Origin: Aeromicrobium marinum DSM 15272
GTDB taxonomy: Bacteria; Actinomycetota; Actinomycetes; Propionibacteriales; Nocardioidaceae
Direction of reading: 5' to 3'
Length of the DNA stretch: 34,799 nt
Assembly (NCBI RefSeq): GCF_000160775.2
Contig: NZ_CM001024.1
Coordinates: 2,444,342 to 2,479,140, forward strand
Position numbers and translations under genes: made by a program
Part shown: in pieces, positions 8,401-16,873 of the stretch
Position numbering within the stretch: position 1 is the first letter of the stretch
Layout of the letters: the number at the start of each line of letters is the position of its first letter
The notes under the pieces: generated by a model
The model's database searches: none
Told to the model about the DNA's origin: nothing
The model's input: only the letters and a program-made list of their open reading frames with translations

Positions 8401-9597
8401 GTGCCCACCTCCCCTGCCTCCGCGCCCGCGTTCGTCCCCGGCAGCAGCGACACCTGGGCTGATCCGTTCGGCATGTACGCCGAGCTGCGGACGCACGATC
8501 CCGTCCACCACGTCGCGGGCGGCGACTACTGGGTGCTGACGCGGCACGCCGACGTGTTCGCGGCGGTGCGCGACCACGAGACCTTCTCCTCGGCGGAGGG
8601 CCTGACGACCACCTACGGCGAGCTCGACGCCATCGGCATGCGCGACAACCCGCCGATGGTGATGACCGACCCGCCGAGCCACACCGAGTTCCGACGCCTG
8701 GTGTCGCGAGGGTTCACCCCCCGCCACGTCGAGGCCGTCGAGCCCGCGGTGCGCGCCTTCGTGACCGAGCGGCTCGAGTCGATCATCAGCGCCGGCGGCG
8801 GCGACATCGTCGAGCTCCTGTTCAAGCCGTTGCCGAGCATGGTGGTGGCCCACTACCTGGGGGTGCCACCGACCGACCACGAACGGTTCGACCGCTGGAC
8901 CGAGGCGATCGTGGCGGCCAACGCGACCGGTGATCCGGCGGGCGTCGCCGACGCCGTGGGCGACCTGCTCGGCTACTTCACCGAGCTGATCGAGCACCGC
9001 CGCGACCACCCCGCCGACGACACCGTGTCCCACCTGGTCGCCGCCGGCGAGGCCGACGACGACGCCGGCATCCTGCGCGTGCTCGCGTTCACCTTCACCA
9101 TGGTGACCGGAGGCAACGACACGACCACCGGCCTGCTGGGCGGAGCCGTCCAGCTGCTGGCTGCCCGCCCGGACCAGCGGAACATCGCCCTGGACGACGC
9201 CCGCGCCACCGTCGAGGAGCTGCTCCGGCTGACCAGTCCCGTCCAGGGCCTGTGCCGCACGACGACCCGGGACGTCACCCTGCACGACACCACCATCCCG
9301 AGCGGCCGCAAGGTGCTGCTCTGCTACGGAGCCGCCAACCGTGACGTCGACGCCTACGGGCCGGACGCCGAGCAGCTCGACGTCACCCGCGACCCGCGGC
9401 ACGTCCTGACCTTCGCCCACGGTGCGCACCACTGTCTCGGCGCCGCCGCCGCCCGGATGATGGGCCGGGTCACCCTGGAGGAGCTGCTGACCCGCATCCC
9501 CGACTTCGCCGTCGACCACGACGCCGTGACGTGGGCCGACGGAGCCTACGTCCGCCGACCCACCCGCGTCCCCTTCACCGTGCTGGGGACCGGCTGA
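8401..9597 (+). CDS. Cytochrome P450
   Basis: A soluble bacterial P450 of 398 residues when started at the GTG at 8401 (another in-frame GTG lies at 8365). Motifs: I-helix GGNDTT (237-242) with the oxygen-activating Asp-Thr pair shifted slightly from the usual A-G-x-D/E-T-T, K-helix E273-L-L-R276, and the haem loop FAHGAHHCLG with the axial ligand Cys345. P450s insert one oxygen atom into a substrate using electrons from ferredoxin; the small ferredoxin at 13086 is a possible but unproven partner. The M-T-D-P-P-S-H-T segment (88-95) before the C-helix is normal. Substrate unknown. The gene is convergent with the catalase. Confidence 0.92.
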   Translation: MPTSPASAPAFVPGSSDTWADPFGMYAELRTHDPVHHVAGGDYWVLTRHADVFAAVRDHETFSSAEGLTTTYGELDAIGMRDNPPMVMTDPPSHTEFRRLVSRGFTPRHVEAVEPAVRAFVTERLESIISAGGGDIVELLFKPLPSMVVAHYLGVPPTDHERFDRWTEAIVAANATGDPAGVADAVGDLLGYFTELIEHRRDHPADDTVSHLVAAGEADDDAGILRVLAFTFTMVTGGNDTTTGLLGGAVQLLAARPDQRNIALDDARATVEELLRLTSPVQGLCRTTTRDVTLHDTTIPSGRKVLLCYGAANRDVDAYGPDAEQLDVTRDPRHVLTFAHGAHHCLGAAAARMMGRVTLEELLTRIPDFAVDHDAVTWADGAYVRRPTRVPFTVLGTG

Positions 9598-9600
9598 TCC

Positions 9601-9617
9601 GCCGGCCCCGCGCCGGC
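9601..9617. terminator. Hairpin between convergent P450 and catalase genes
   Basis: GCCGGC (9601-9606) and GCCGGC (9612-9617) form a 6-bp GC stem around a five-base loop, located directly after the P450 stop (9597) and overlapping the catalase stop. It could end transcription from both sides. No U-run is present, as is common in actinobacteria. Confidence 0.35.
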
Positions 9618-9618
9618 C

Positions 9619-11145
9619 TCAGGCCTTGTCCTGCATGCTCGAGCGGGCCTTGTTCGCCTGCTCACCGGCCTTCGGGTCCGTCTCGTCGGCCTTGGCACGC
9701 ACACCTGACTCGACCGCGGAACCGAGGTCGGCATCGACGTTGCGCCAGTACTCGAACGCGCGCTGGAGCACCGGCTCGCTCACCCCGTTCAGCAGGTGCC
9801 CGACGATGTTGTCGACCAGCCGTCCGCGGGCGGCCTCGTCCATGACCTCGCGGACGAGCGTGCCCGCCTGCGACCAGTCGTCATCGTCCTCGCGCAACGT
9901 GTAGGCCGTGCGGACCATCTCGCCGTCCGCGGCCCAGCGTCCGCCGTCGTCGGTCCGCTGCGGGTCGGCCGCCGGGCCGCCGTAGGAGTTCGGCGCGTAG
10001 ACCGGGTCGGTCGCGTGGGCGATCCGCATCGCCCCGTCCTTGGAGTACGCGTGCACCGGCGACTTCGGGGCGTTGACCGGGATCTGCTTGTAGTTCACGC
10101 CCAGGCGCGCCCGGTGGGCGTCGGCGTAGCTGAACCCGCGGGCGAGCAGCATCTTGTCCGGCGAGAGCCCGGTGCCGGGCACGATGTTGTTCGGCTCGAA
10201 CGCCGCCTGCTCGATCTGGGCGTGGTAGTCCTCGACGTTGCGGTTGAGCGTCAGCTTCCCGACCTCCTGCAGCGGGTAGTCCGCGTGCGGCCACACCTTC
10301 GTGAGGTCGAACGGGTTGATCCGGTAGGTCTTCGCGTCGTCGAACGGCATGATCTGCACGTGCAGGGTCCAGCTGGGGAACTCCCCGGCCTCGAGGTGCT
10401 CGAAGAGGTCGCGCTGGTGGTAGTCGGTGTCGGCCGACGCCATCTGGTCGGCCTCGTCCTGGTTGAACGTCTCGATGCCCTGGTCGGTCTTGAAGTGGTA
10501 CTTGACCCAGAAGTGCTCACCGGCCGCGTTGATCCAGGAGTAGGTGTGGCTGGAGTAGCCGTTCATGTGCCGCCACGTGCGCGGGATGCCGCGGTCACCC
10601 ATCAACCACGTGACCTGGTGGGCCGACTCCGGGGTGAGGGTCCAGAAGTCCCACTGCATGTCGTGGTCGCGCAGGTTGTTCGCGGCGCGGCGCTTCTGCG
10701 AACGGATGAAGTGCTGGAACTTCATCGGGTCGCGCACGAAGAACACCGGCGTGTTGTTGCCGACCATGTCCCAGTTGCCCTCGCTGGTGAAGAACTTGAG
10801 GGAGAAGCCGCGCGGGTCACGCCAGGTGTCGGGGCTGCCACGCTCGCCGGCCACGGTCGAGAACCGCGCGAGGACCTCGGTCGTCGTGCCCGGGGCGAAC
10901 ACCGCCGCCCGCGTGAAGGCCGAGACGTCCTGTGTGACCTCGAACGTGCCGAAGGCACCGCCACCCTTGGCATGCGGCTGGCGCTCCGGGATGCGCTCGC
11001 GGTTGAAGTTCGCCATCTGCTCGATCAGGTAGTGGTCCTGCAGCAGCAGCGGTCCGTCGGGGCCGACCGACAGCGAGCGCTCGTCGCTGGCGACGGGCAC
11101 GCCTCCGTCGGTCGTGGTGGCGGGTCGCTGGTCCTCGTCGGTCAT
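9619..11145 (-). CDS. katA: Monofunctional haem catalase
   Basis: Breaks hydrogen peroxide down to water and oxygen. The 508-residue protein is a small-subunit (clade 3 type) catalase. Catalytic His58 sits in [18 protein letters not shown], the distal Asn in [13 protein letters not shown] (124-136), and the proximal haem ligand Tyr340 in [10 protein letters not shown] with Arg336 four residues before it. The ATG at 11145 has GAGGAG upstream; the open frame beyond it (to 11205) has no ribosome site and was rejected. Downstream lies the convergent P450. Cytoplasmic. No OxyR- or Fur-type box could be identified in the 253-bp upstream gap. Confidence 0.95.
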   Translation of the reverse strand: MTDEDQRPATTTDGGVPVASDERSLSVGPDGPLLLQDHYLIEQMANFNRERIPERQPHAKGGGAFGTFEVTQDVSAFTRAAVFAPGTTTEVLARFSTVAGERGSPDTWRDPRGFSLKFFTSEGNWDMVGNNTPVFFVRDPMKFQHFIRSQKRRAANNLRDHDMQWDFWTLTPESAHQVTWLMGDRGIPRTWRHMNGYSSHTYSWINAAGEHFWVKYHFKTDQGIETFNQDEADQMASADTDYHQRDLFEHLEAGEFPSWTLHVQIMPFDDAKTYRINPFDLTKVWPHADYPLQEVGKLTLNRNVEDYHAQIEQAAFEPNNIVPGTGLSPDKMLLARGFSYADAHRARLGVNYKQIPVNAPKSPVHAYSKDGAMRIAHATDPVYAPNSYGGPAADPQRTDDGGRWAADGEMVRTAYTLREDDDDWSQAGTLVREVMDEAARGRLVDNIVGHLLNGVSEPVLQRAFEYWRNVDADLGSAVESGVRAKADETDPKAGEQANKARSSMQDKA

Positions 11146-11398
11146 GGGAGCTCCTCGTTCGACAACGGTCGTCGGTCGGGTACCCACCCGAGCCGGGGAC
11201 CACACCCCTCGGCGGTGACGAGTCGGCGGTCACCGCACGACCTCCCTGCACGAGATCCGCTGGCGGATCCGCGGGACCGTGGGATCCTCGACCCATGCAT
11301 CGTGAGCTGCGGGTCACCGGGGTGCCCCGCAGCCACCACGCCGGGGCCGCACCTGCCGGCCTGGGGTTCGGCCCGACCGGACGCCGGCTCACCTCGTC
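11146..11398. other. Intergenic gap between catalase and PAP2 genes
   Basis: A 253-bp gap between divergently transcribed genes. It must hold both promoters. I see several short GC-rich inverted repeats (for example GGTACC-containing palindrome near 11180) but no box that I can assign with confidence and no additional gene. Confidence 0.4.
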
Positions 11399-12235
11399 AT
11401 GACCGGCGACGGACTTCCGTGGCCCTCCTGGCACCACGCGGCGATCGCCAGCGCCATCAGTGCCCTGGCGTGGCTGCTGCTCCGCCGCGCGCGTCCCACG
11501 CGGTTCCGCACCGAGGCGCTGCCGGCGCTGCACGAGTTCGCGCTCATCGCCGGCCTCTACTCGATCTGGCGGATCGCCCGACAGCTCCCGTTCACGCACG
11601 AGGCCGGTGCCCTGGACCGTGCCCGGCAGATCGACCGGCTGCAGAACGCCCTGCACCTGCCGACCGAGATCTCGATGCAGCAGCTCGTCCTGGCCGACGA
11701 ATGGCTGGCGCGCCTCACGAACGGCTACTACGCCGTGCTCCACGTGCCCGGCCTGCTGCTGTTCCTGGTGTGGCTGTTCGTCCGCCACCGCGACCGGTTC
11801 CCGCACTGGCGCAACGGCCTGGCCTTCGTCACCCTCGGCTGCCTGGTCATCCGGTTCGTGCGGGTCGCGCCACCGCGATTCATCGAGGAGCTGGGCTTCG
11901 TCGACCTGTCCGATCGCTTCGGGTTCAGGGTCTACGGCTCCGGCGGGGAGGGGGTCTCCGACCAGTTCGCGGCGATGCCGTCGATCCACGTGGCCTGGGC
12001 CGCCGTGGTCGCTCTGGGCATCTTCACCTCGACCACGAGCCGCTGGCGGTGGGTCTTCGTGGCGCACCTGCCGCTCACCTTCTTCGTCGTGGCAGCGACC
12101 GGTCACCACTGGTGGCTCGACGGCATCGTGGCGGTCGCCCTGCTCTGGGCCGGGCTGAGGCTCGACACCTTCTTCCGTTCACGGAGGGCACGATCGACGC
12201 GGATGCCGGCCGTCGCCGAGGTCAACGCGGCCTGA
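11399..12235 (+). CDS. PAP2-superfamily membrane protein (inositolphosphotransferase-like)
   Basis: A 278-residue membrane protein with about six hydrophobic segments (near 15-28, 46-57, 113-128, 142-153, 198-210, 219-233). The three parts of a PAP2 active site are visible: R-F-V-R-V-A-P-P-R (152-160), MPSIHVAWA (193-201) with the central His197, and GHHWWLDG (235-242). The order and spacing match the PAP2_3 subgroup related to fungal Aur1/inositol phosphorylceramide synthase, common in actinobacteria and thought to act on phospholipid head groups. Start at the ATG 11399 has only a weak ribosome site. Neighbours give no further hint of the substrate. Confidence 0.8.
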   Translation: MTGDGLPWPSWHHAAIASAISALAWLLLRRARPTRFRTEALPALHEFALIAGLYSIWRIARQLPFTHEAGALDRARQIDRLQNALHLPTEISMQQLVLADEWLARLTNGYYAVLHVPGLLLFLVWLFVRHRDRFPHWRNGLAFVTLGCLVIRFVRVAPPRFIEELGFVDLSDRFGFRVYGSGGEGVSDQFAAMPSIHVAWAAVVALGIFTSTTSRWRWVFVAHLPLTFFVVAATGHHWWLDGIVAVALLWAGLRLDTFFRSRRARSTRMPAVAEVNAA

Positions 12236-12313
12236 ACTCGACTCCTCCATGGCGTGACAGTCCGTCGGCTGCGAAGACACGCGGCCCCGGCTCCAGAAGC
12301 CCAGCTCGCCCTG

Positions 12314-12355
12314 TTGACAACAGCGCTCGACCACCTGAATACTTGCGTGCGCAAG
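12314..12355 (+). promoter_or_regulatory. Promoter with TTG-N6-CAA palindrome, reading into the marR 3' end
   Basis: TTGACA (12314-12319) is followed after 18 bp by AATACT (12338-12343). Overlapping the -10 is the inverted repeat CTTGCG-TG-CGCAAG (12342-12355). It points rightward, yet the only gene there is the marR gene on the other strand. A ribosome-like AGGAG and a GTG codon (12448) follow, but the frame behind it is only the antisense of marR. The palindrome shares the TTG-N6-CAA pattern with the site at the marR promoter. Confidence 0.4.
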
Positions 12356-12464
12356 CAGATTGGCCGCAGTCCTTCCGCCGCCTGCCCCGCGTCCTCATCG
12401 CAACGATCAGGTCGCGCGACCAGCGCGACAGTCCCAGGAGCGAAGTGTGAGCAACCCCCACGCG

Positions 12465-12980
12465 CTACGGCTCATCCCCCCGGCTCCGGACGCCGCTGCG
12501 GAGGGGCGGTCCGATCTCCGGCCAGGCGACGGCTCTCATCGCGGCAGCGAATGCCACGAGGTCGATGTCCTGCAGATGGTCCATCACGTGCTCCCGGACG
12601 CTGCGGAGGTGCGCGGGCCACGCGTCGCGGAGACACGTCATCCCCGCGGGTGTGATGACGGCAACCTGCCCCCGACCGTCCTCGGAGCACCGGACCCGCT
12701 TCACCAGGCCCTCGCGCTCCAGGCGGCCGACCGCTCGGGTGAGGCCGCTCACCGAGATGGAGACATAGTTGGCGAGCTGGCTCATCCGCAGAGACGTCTC
12801 GGGCGCCTCCGAGAGGTACATCAGGATCGTGTACTCGGTGCCGCTGATGCCGTACGCCTGGGTCAGGTCGGCATCCACCACGCGTGGAATGACCAGCACG
12901 GCCCGAGCCAACGCACGCCACGCCGCCTCCTCCTCGACGGACAGAGGGGAGGGATCGCCCGGTGCACGCGGATCGGCCAT
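12465..12980 (-). CDS. MarR-family transcriptional regulator
   Basis: A 171-residue winged-helix regulator. Helices before the DNA-binding part (WRALARAVLVIPRVVDADL) are followed by the MarR core: I-S-G-T-E-Y-T-I-L-M-Y-L-S, the recognition helix ANYVSISVSGLTRAVGRLE, and the wing with R-C-S-E-D-G-R-G-Q-V-A-V-I-T. MarR proteins are dimeric repressors that leave DNA on binding phenolic ligands or on cysteine oxidation. One cysteine sits at the wing tip (V-R-C-S-E-D), an unusual place. It is divergent from the ferredoxin/DUF5996 pair, which it may control. Candidate sites TTG-N6-CAA lie at both ends of the gene. Confidence 0.85.
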   Translation of the reverse strand: MADPRAPGDPSPLSVEEEAAWRALARAVLVIPRVVDADLTQAYGISGTEYTILMYLSEAPETSLRMSQLANYVSISVSGLTRAVGRLEREGLVKRVRCSEDGRGQVAVITPAGMTCLRDAWPAHLRSVREHVMDHLQDIDLVAFAAAMRAVAWPEIGPPLRSGVRSRGDEP

Positions 12981-12988
12981 GAACGGTC

Positions 12989-13017
12989 ACGCTAGCCCCC
13001 ACTACTTGACGAGGCAA
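12989..13017 (-). promoter_or_regulatory. marR promoter with candidate operator
   Basis: On the - strand TTGCCT (13017-13012), 17 bp spacer and TAGCGT (12994-12989) precede the ATG at 12980 by eight bases. TTGACGAGGCAA (13006-13017) overlaps the -35 and fits TTG-N6-CAA, a common MarR half-site layout, so autoregulation and control of the divergent ferredoxin are plausible. Confidence 0.4.
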
Positions 13018-13085
13018 ACACCGCGTGCGGGACGGACCCGCCGCCGCGGGACGTGCCATGACCGACTCGACTGCGAAGGACCGAC

Positions 13086-13334
13086 ATGACCCGCAAGACG
13101 TATCCAGGACCACTCGTCAGCGTCTCGTTCGACGGCGAGATCTGCCAGCACGCCGCCGAGTGCGTCCGCGGCTTCCCCGAGGTCTTCGACGTGGCCAGGC
13201 GACCCTGGATCGACCCCACCCGGGCCGACACCGAACCAGCGGCCGAACGGCTGCGAGAGGTCATCGGCCGCTGCCCGTCGGGCGCGCTCGAGATCGTTGA
13301 GTCCGGCAGCTCACCTGCCGGAGAGGAGAACTGA
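13086..13334 (+). CDS. Divergent 4Fe-4S mono-cluster ferredoxin-like protein
   Basis: The 82-residue protein reads VSFDGEICQHAAECVRGFPEVFD and later VIGRCPSGALEI. This C-x-H-x-x-x-C ... C-P pattern is that of the single-cluster family Fer4_19 ("divergent 4Fe-4S mono-cluster domain"), small proteins that carry electrons or sit in unknown redox roles. Three cysteines are visible: Cys in ICQHAAECV (two) and Cys in GRCPSG. An AAGGA site precedes the ATG. The stop overlaps the start of the DUF5996 gene (TGATG), so both form a two-gene unit, divergent from the MarR gene. Cytoplasmic. Confidence 0.85.
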   Translation: MTRKTYPGPLVSVSFDGEICQHAAECVRGFPEVFDVARRPWIDPTRADTEPAAERLREVIGRCPSGALEIVESGSSPAGEEN

Positions 13335-14287
13335 TGACGACGGACATCGACTCACCGCAGGCGTGGCCGCGACTGCGGGTCTCCGACTGGACCGACACCC
13401 GCGAGACCCTGCACATGTGGACCCAGGTCGTCGGCAAGATCCGGCTCTCGCAAGCACCCTTGGTCAACCACTGGTGGCAGGTCACCCTGTACGTCAGTCC
13501 CCGCGGTCTGACCACCGGCGCGATCCCCTACCGCGGCGGGTCGTTCGACCTCGAGTTCGACTTCGTCGAGCACCAGCTGCGGGTGCGCAGCAGCGCCGGC
13601 GGTGAGCGGCTGGTCGCACTGTCGCCGAAGTCGGTCGCCGACTTCTACCTCGAGACGATGACCGCTCTCGACGAGCTCGGGATCGACGTGGTCATCGACG
13701 TCCGGCCCAACGAGGTGGACCCGGCGACCCCGTTCCCCGAGGACCACGGACACTGCACCTACGACCCCGAGGCAGCCCAGCTGTTCTGGCGCCAGCTGGT
13801 CCAGGCCGATCGCGTCCTCGGCGAGTTCCGGTCCCACTTCGTCGGCAAGGTCAGCCCGGTGCACTTCTTCTGGGGCGCCATGGATCTGGCGTGCACCCGT
13901 TTCTCCGGTCGTGGGGCACCCGAACACCCCGGCGGCGCCCCGAACTGCGGCGACTGGGTCATGGTCGAGGGCTACTCCCGAGAGTTGAGCAGCGCCGGGT
14001 TCTGGCCGGGCGGCGGTGACGAAGGCGCGTTCTACGCCTACGCCTACCCCGAACCCGACGGCTTCGCCACCTACCCCGTGGAGCCGGAAGCCGCGTACTA
14101 CAGCGCCGAGTACCGCCAGTTCCTGCTGCCGTACGAGGCGGTGGCCGACTCCGACGACCCGGACGCCACCTTGGCGCAGTTCCTGCACAGCACCTACCGG
14201 GCCGCCGCCGACCTCGGTGCGTGGGACCGGGCGAGCCTGGAGGACGACCCCGCCAGATGGCCGCGACACGGACGCCGGCCGAGCTGA
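13334..14287 (+). CDS. DUF5996 family protein
   Basis: A 317-residue cytoplasmic protein. The start W-P-x-L-R-V-S-D-W-x-D-T-x-x-T-L-H-M-W-T-Q-V-V-G-K-I-R-L, the N-H-W-W-Q-V-T-L-Y-V-S-P-R-G-L segment, the F-W-G-A-M-D-L-A-C-T-R-F-S-G-R segment and the G-F-W-P-G-G-G segment are those of DUF5996, a widespread actinobacterial and proteobacterial family of unknown function. The motif-rich surface with many Trp, His and Tyr suggests a ligand-binding or enzymatic role, which is inference. It is translationally coupled to the ferredoxin-like protein upstream (one-base overlap). No signal peptide or membrane segment. Confidence 0.85.
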   Translation: MTTDIDSPQAWPRLRVSDWTDTRETLHMWTQVVGKIRLSQAPLVNHWWQVTLYVSPRGLTTGAIPYRGGSFDLEFDFVEHQLRVRSSAGGERLVALSPKSVADFYLETMTALDELGIDVVIDVRPNEVDPATPFPEDHGHCTYDPEAAQLFWRQLVQADRVLGEFRSHFVGKVSPVHFFWGAMDLACTRFSGRGAPEHPGGAPNCGDWVMVEGYSRELSSAGFWPGGGDEGAFYAYAYPEPDGFATYPVEPEAAYYSAEYRQFLLPYEAVADSDDPDATLAQFLHSTYRAAADLGAWDRASLEDDPARWPRHGRRPS

Positions 14288-14345
14288 CCCCGCGCCTCAC
14301 CACACCGTGCAACCGCCTCGCCCGGGCGAGACGGACCGGTGGTCC

Positions 14346-15371
14346 TCAGTAGAGGTTCTTGCGGTAGTCCACGGCGATGCCGGCCCGGACGGCAGCCTCG
14401 CTGACGCCGGTGCGCACCGCGGTGGCCGCGAGCCCGCTCCGGTCGCTGCTCTTGACATGGTCGGCCCAGATCTTGGCTGCGCGGGGAAGGACGCCGTCGG
14501 GGAGGTGGGTGGTGTCGTCCCACAGGGCGGCGCGCTGCACCGCATCGCTGACCCGTAGGGAACAGTGCTCCACGTCCACCACCAGGGCGAGCTTGGGGAC
14601 CTGGTCCTTGACCGCCATCGACGTCAACAGCTGCGGGTCCGTGGTCATCCGAGCCTGTCCCCGCAGCTCGAGCACGCGGTCGTCTCCCGGGCTCATCGCC
14701 AGGACCGTGACGGCCGGGCGGTCGAGCAGGTTGTGGAACGTGTCGGTCCGGCGATTGCCCGGCCGGTCGGGCACGGCCACGGTGTGGTCGTCGAGCACCC
14801 TGAGGAAGCCGGCCGGGTCCCCCTTGGGGCTGGCGTCGGCCCCACCGGCCCCGTCGCAGGATCCGACCACGGCGAAAGGCGCTGACGACAGGAACGCCCG
14901 TTGGGCGTCGTCGATCCGGTCCGATTCACCGGCGACGTGCTCACCGTTCTCGGTCGCTGCCACCGGCGGGGACCACAGGTGCGAGCGGATCATCGCCTTG
15001 CCGCAGTGCACGAACGCCTCCTCGACCACCAGACCGGTGTCGTCGATCCGCCCGTTGACGCGCAGCGACTCGCGCCACCCCGGAACGAGGAAGAGCAGCG
15101 CGGCTGCCGAGCCGGCCTCGGGCTGCGCGGTTCCGGCGTCGAACACCAGATGGTCGCCCCCGTCGGGGCGGGCGAACCCCGCGGCACCACCCATGACACC
15201 GGCGTGGATGACGCCTTCGCGGTCACGGTGCATCATCACCGCCGCGGTCGAGTACCCGAGCACGGCCGAGCAGTGGGCGTCGAGGGCGGCGATGGACTTC
15301 ATCAGGGCGGCCAACGGCTGGCCACCGACCGTGCCCTCCAGCGCGTCGACGTCGCAGATCTCGTGCTTCAC
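14346..15371 (-). CDS. Pyridoxamine 5'-phosphate oxidase-like split-barrel protein
   Basis: About 341 residues. The C-terminal half contains the split-barrel flavoprotein pattern F-L-S-S-A-P-F-A-V-V-G-S, then ADASPKGDPAGFLRVLDD, D-R-P-G-N-R-R-T-D-T-F-H-N-L-L and the R-P-A-V-T-V-L-A-M-S-P-G block, as in FMN-binding PPOX-like proteins of the COG3576 type. The N-terminal half (F-L-V-P-G-W-R-E-S-L-R-V-N-G-R) shows a second, weaker version of the same fold, so this is a tandem. These proteins often bind FMN, F420 or haem; an F420 link is tempting given the cluster nearby but unproven. I chose the GTG at 15371 rather than 15377 because GAGGA is then about seven bases away. Confidence 0.75.
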   Translation of the reverse strand: MKHEICDVDALEGTVGGQPLAALMKSIAALDAHCSAVLGYSTAAVMMHRDREGVIHAGVMGGAAGFARPDGGDHLVFDAGTAQPEAGSAAALLFLVPGWRESLRVNGRIDDTGLVVEEAFVHCGKAMIRSHLWSPPVAATENGEHVAGESDRIDDAQRAFLSSAPFAVVGSCDGAGGADASPKGDPAGFLRVLDDHTVAVPDRPGNRRTDTFHNLLDRPAVTVLAMSPGDDRVLELRGQARMTTDPQLLTSMAVKDQVPKLALVVDVEHCSLRVSDAVQRAALWDDTTHLPDGVLPRAAKIWADHVKSSDRSGLAATAVRTGVSEAAVRAGIAVDYRKNLY

Positions 15372-15481
15372 ACTCACTCCTCGGGTGGCCGCCTCGGCAA
15401 GTCTAGGCTCGCACCTTGCCCCGGTGCGGGGCCTTCGCGGAATCGACTCGGGCCAAGGACGTCACGAGCCCTGAATCACCA

Positions 15482-15523
15482 AAGCCCCCGTTTCGACTGT
15501 CATTCCAGTCAGAAACGGGGGCT
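15482..15523 (-). terminator. Terminator-like hairpin behind the left tRNA remnant
   Basis: AAGCCCCCGTTTC (15482-15494) pairs with GAAACGGGGGCTT (15512-15524), with an inner GACTG/CAGTC stem. It lies a few bases beyond the tRNA 3' end read on the - strand. A related hairpin with the same inner stem lies at 29638-29675 beside the right tRNA remnant. Confidence 0.6.
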
Positions 15524-15529
15524 TCGGAT

Positions 15530-15544
15530 CGGCGGTGGCGGTGG
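15530..15544. repeat. 15-bp target duplication, left copy
   Basis: CGGCGGTGGCGGTGG directly left of the IS481-type element is repeated exactly at 16874-16888 directly right of it. IS481-family elements are known to make target duplications of up to about 15 bp. The sequence is the tRNA acceptor end. Confidence 0.85.
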
Positions 15545-15614
15545 TGTGCTGGTTCAGGACATCGGAGACAGATCTCTCAAGACATAGGAGACACCTGCTG
15601 GTCGATGCTCGAGG

Positions 15615-16816
15615 ATGTCGAAGGCTCGCCTGGTCATCACCGCGTTGTTCGTCGAGCACCAGTCACCCGCGGAGGTCGCCGCCCGCTACGGGGTGCACCG
15701 CTCCTGGGTCTACAAGCTCAAGGCCCGCTACGAGGCCGAGGGCGAGGCCGCGTTCGAACCCCGCTCCCGGCGGCCGAAGACCTCACCGACCGCGACCCCG
15801 CCGGAGGTCGTGCAACTGATCATCGCCCTGCGCCACGACCTCGCCAGACGCGGCCTCGACGCCGGCCCCGACACCATCAGGTGGCACCTGACCCACCACC
15901 ACGGACTCACCGTCTCCGCCGCGACGATCAGCCGCCACCTGCGCCGCGCGGGACTCGTGACCCCGGCGCCGAAGAAGCGCCCCAAGTCCTCCTACGTCCG
16001 GTTCGAAGCATCACTGCCGAACGAGACCTGGCAGTCCGACTTCACCCACTACCGGCTCACTACGGGCACCGATGTCGAGATCCTGACCTGGCTGGACGAC
16101 TGCACCCGCAAGGCCATCCGCGTCACCGCCCACCGCGCCGTGACCGCGATCATCGTCCGCGACCAGTTCCGTCACGCCGTCAACACCGCCGGAATCCCAG
16201 CCTCCACGCTCACCGACAACGGCATGGTCTCTCCCCCAAGCACTTCGTGCAGGGAGGTGCCCCCACCGTCCGCCTCGCCGGCCAAGGACGCCGCGGCGGA
16301 CGCAACGCCCTCGAAGCCGAACTGCACCGCCTGCACGTCACCCAGAAGAACTCCCGACCCGGCCACCCCACCACCTGCGGCAAGGTCGAACGCTTTCAGC
16401 AAACGATGAAGAAGTGGCTCCGCGCCCAACCCGACCAGCCCGCCACCATCGCCGGCCTGCAGGACCTGCTCGACCGCTTCGTCGAGCACTACAACCACCA
16501 CCGGCCACACCGCTCTCTGCCGCACCTCGCGACCCCAGCGACCCGCTACGACACCTTGCCCAAAGCACTCCCGGCCGGCAGCCGCGACGCCGACAACCAC
16601 ACCCGGATCCGTCACGACCGCATCGACAAGACCGGCTGCGTCACTCTGCGAGTCGCCGGCAAACTCCGCCACATCGGCATCGGCCGAGCCCACGCCCGAA
16701 CCCACGTGATCCTGCTCGCCGACGACCTCAACGTCCGCGTCGTCGACGCCACCACCGGAGAACTCCTCAGAGAGCTGGTCATCGACCTCACCAAGGACTA
16801 TCAACCCCGGAAATGA
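15615..16816 (+). pseudogene. IS481-family transposase, broken by a small palindromic insert
   Basis: An N-terminal helix-turn-helix (QSPAEVAARYGVHRSWVYKL) is followed by a DDE integrase core: Asp in WQSDFTHY, Asp in LTDNG, Glu in GKVERFQQT. The C-terminal part ends with an H-I-G-I-G-R-A-H segment typical of this group. The reading frame from 15615 is lost at about 16230, where a roughly 34-bp sequence (16231-16264) interrupts the strand after LTDNGMV; the remaining domain, with the catalytic Glu, continues in another frame to 16816. All three catalytic residues survive but in two frames, so the copy should be inactive unless supplied in trans or rescued by frameshifting. Confidence 0.88.
16231..16264. 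repeat. Mini-palindrome inserted in the transposase gene
   Basis: CTCCC (16231-16235) pairs with GGGAG (16252-16256) around an inner GCAC-TTC-GTGC hairpin (16240-16250). It closely resembles the CCCCCAAG...GGGAGGTGCCCCC palindromes that are abundant between genes of Streptomyces (from memory). Here it sits inside an IS gene and shifts the frame. Confidence 0.65.
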
Positions 16817-16818
16817 GA

Positions 16819-16850
16819 ACACCCGAACCTGCGAATACAGGTTCGGGTGT
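16819..16850 (+). terminator. Perfect 12-bp stem hairpin after the IS481 transposase
   Basis: ACACCCGAACCT (16819-16830) pairs perfectly with AGGTTCGGGTGT (16839-16850) around an 8-base loop, three bases after the transposase stop. It probably ends transposase transcription or shields the IS from outside reading. Confidence 0.55.
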
Positions 16851-16873
16851 CTCCGATCTCTTGAGAGATCACA

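Larger units (their letters stand above)
15545..16873 (+). mobile_element. IS481-family insertion sequence (1329 bp)
   Basis: The ends are imperfect 26-bp inverted repeats starting TGTG; the innermost ten bases (ATCGGAGACA) are identical at both ends. One broken DDE transposase gene fills the interior. A 12-bp stem hairpin (16819-16850) lies behind the gene. Exact 15-bp duplications flank the element, showing that it moved here by transposition into the 3' end of a tRNA-derived sequence and has not recombined since. Confidence 0.9.

Noticed and set aside
9796..12450. 884-codon + strand frame opposite the catalase
   Set aside because: Shadow of catalase and PAP2 genes; composition is repetitive Arg/Val/Gly without domains.
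12448..12995. GTG-started gene with a ribosome-like site running antisense through marR
   Set aside because: Good promoter and start context, but the translation is the shadow of marR with no domain. Kept only as an observation on the promoter.
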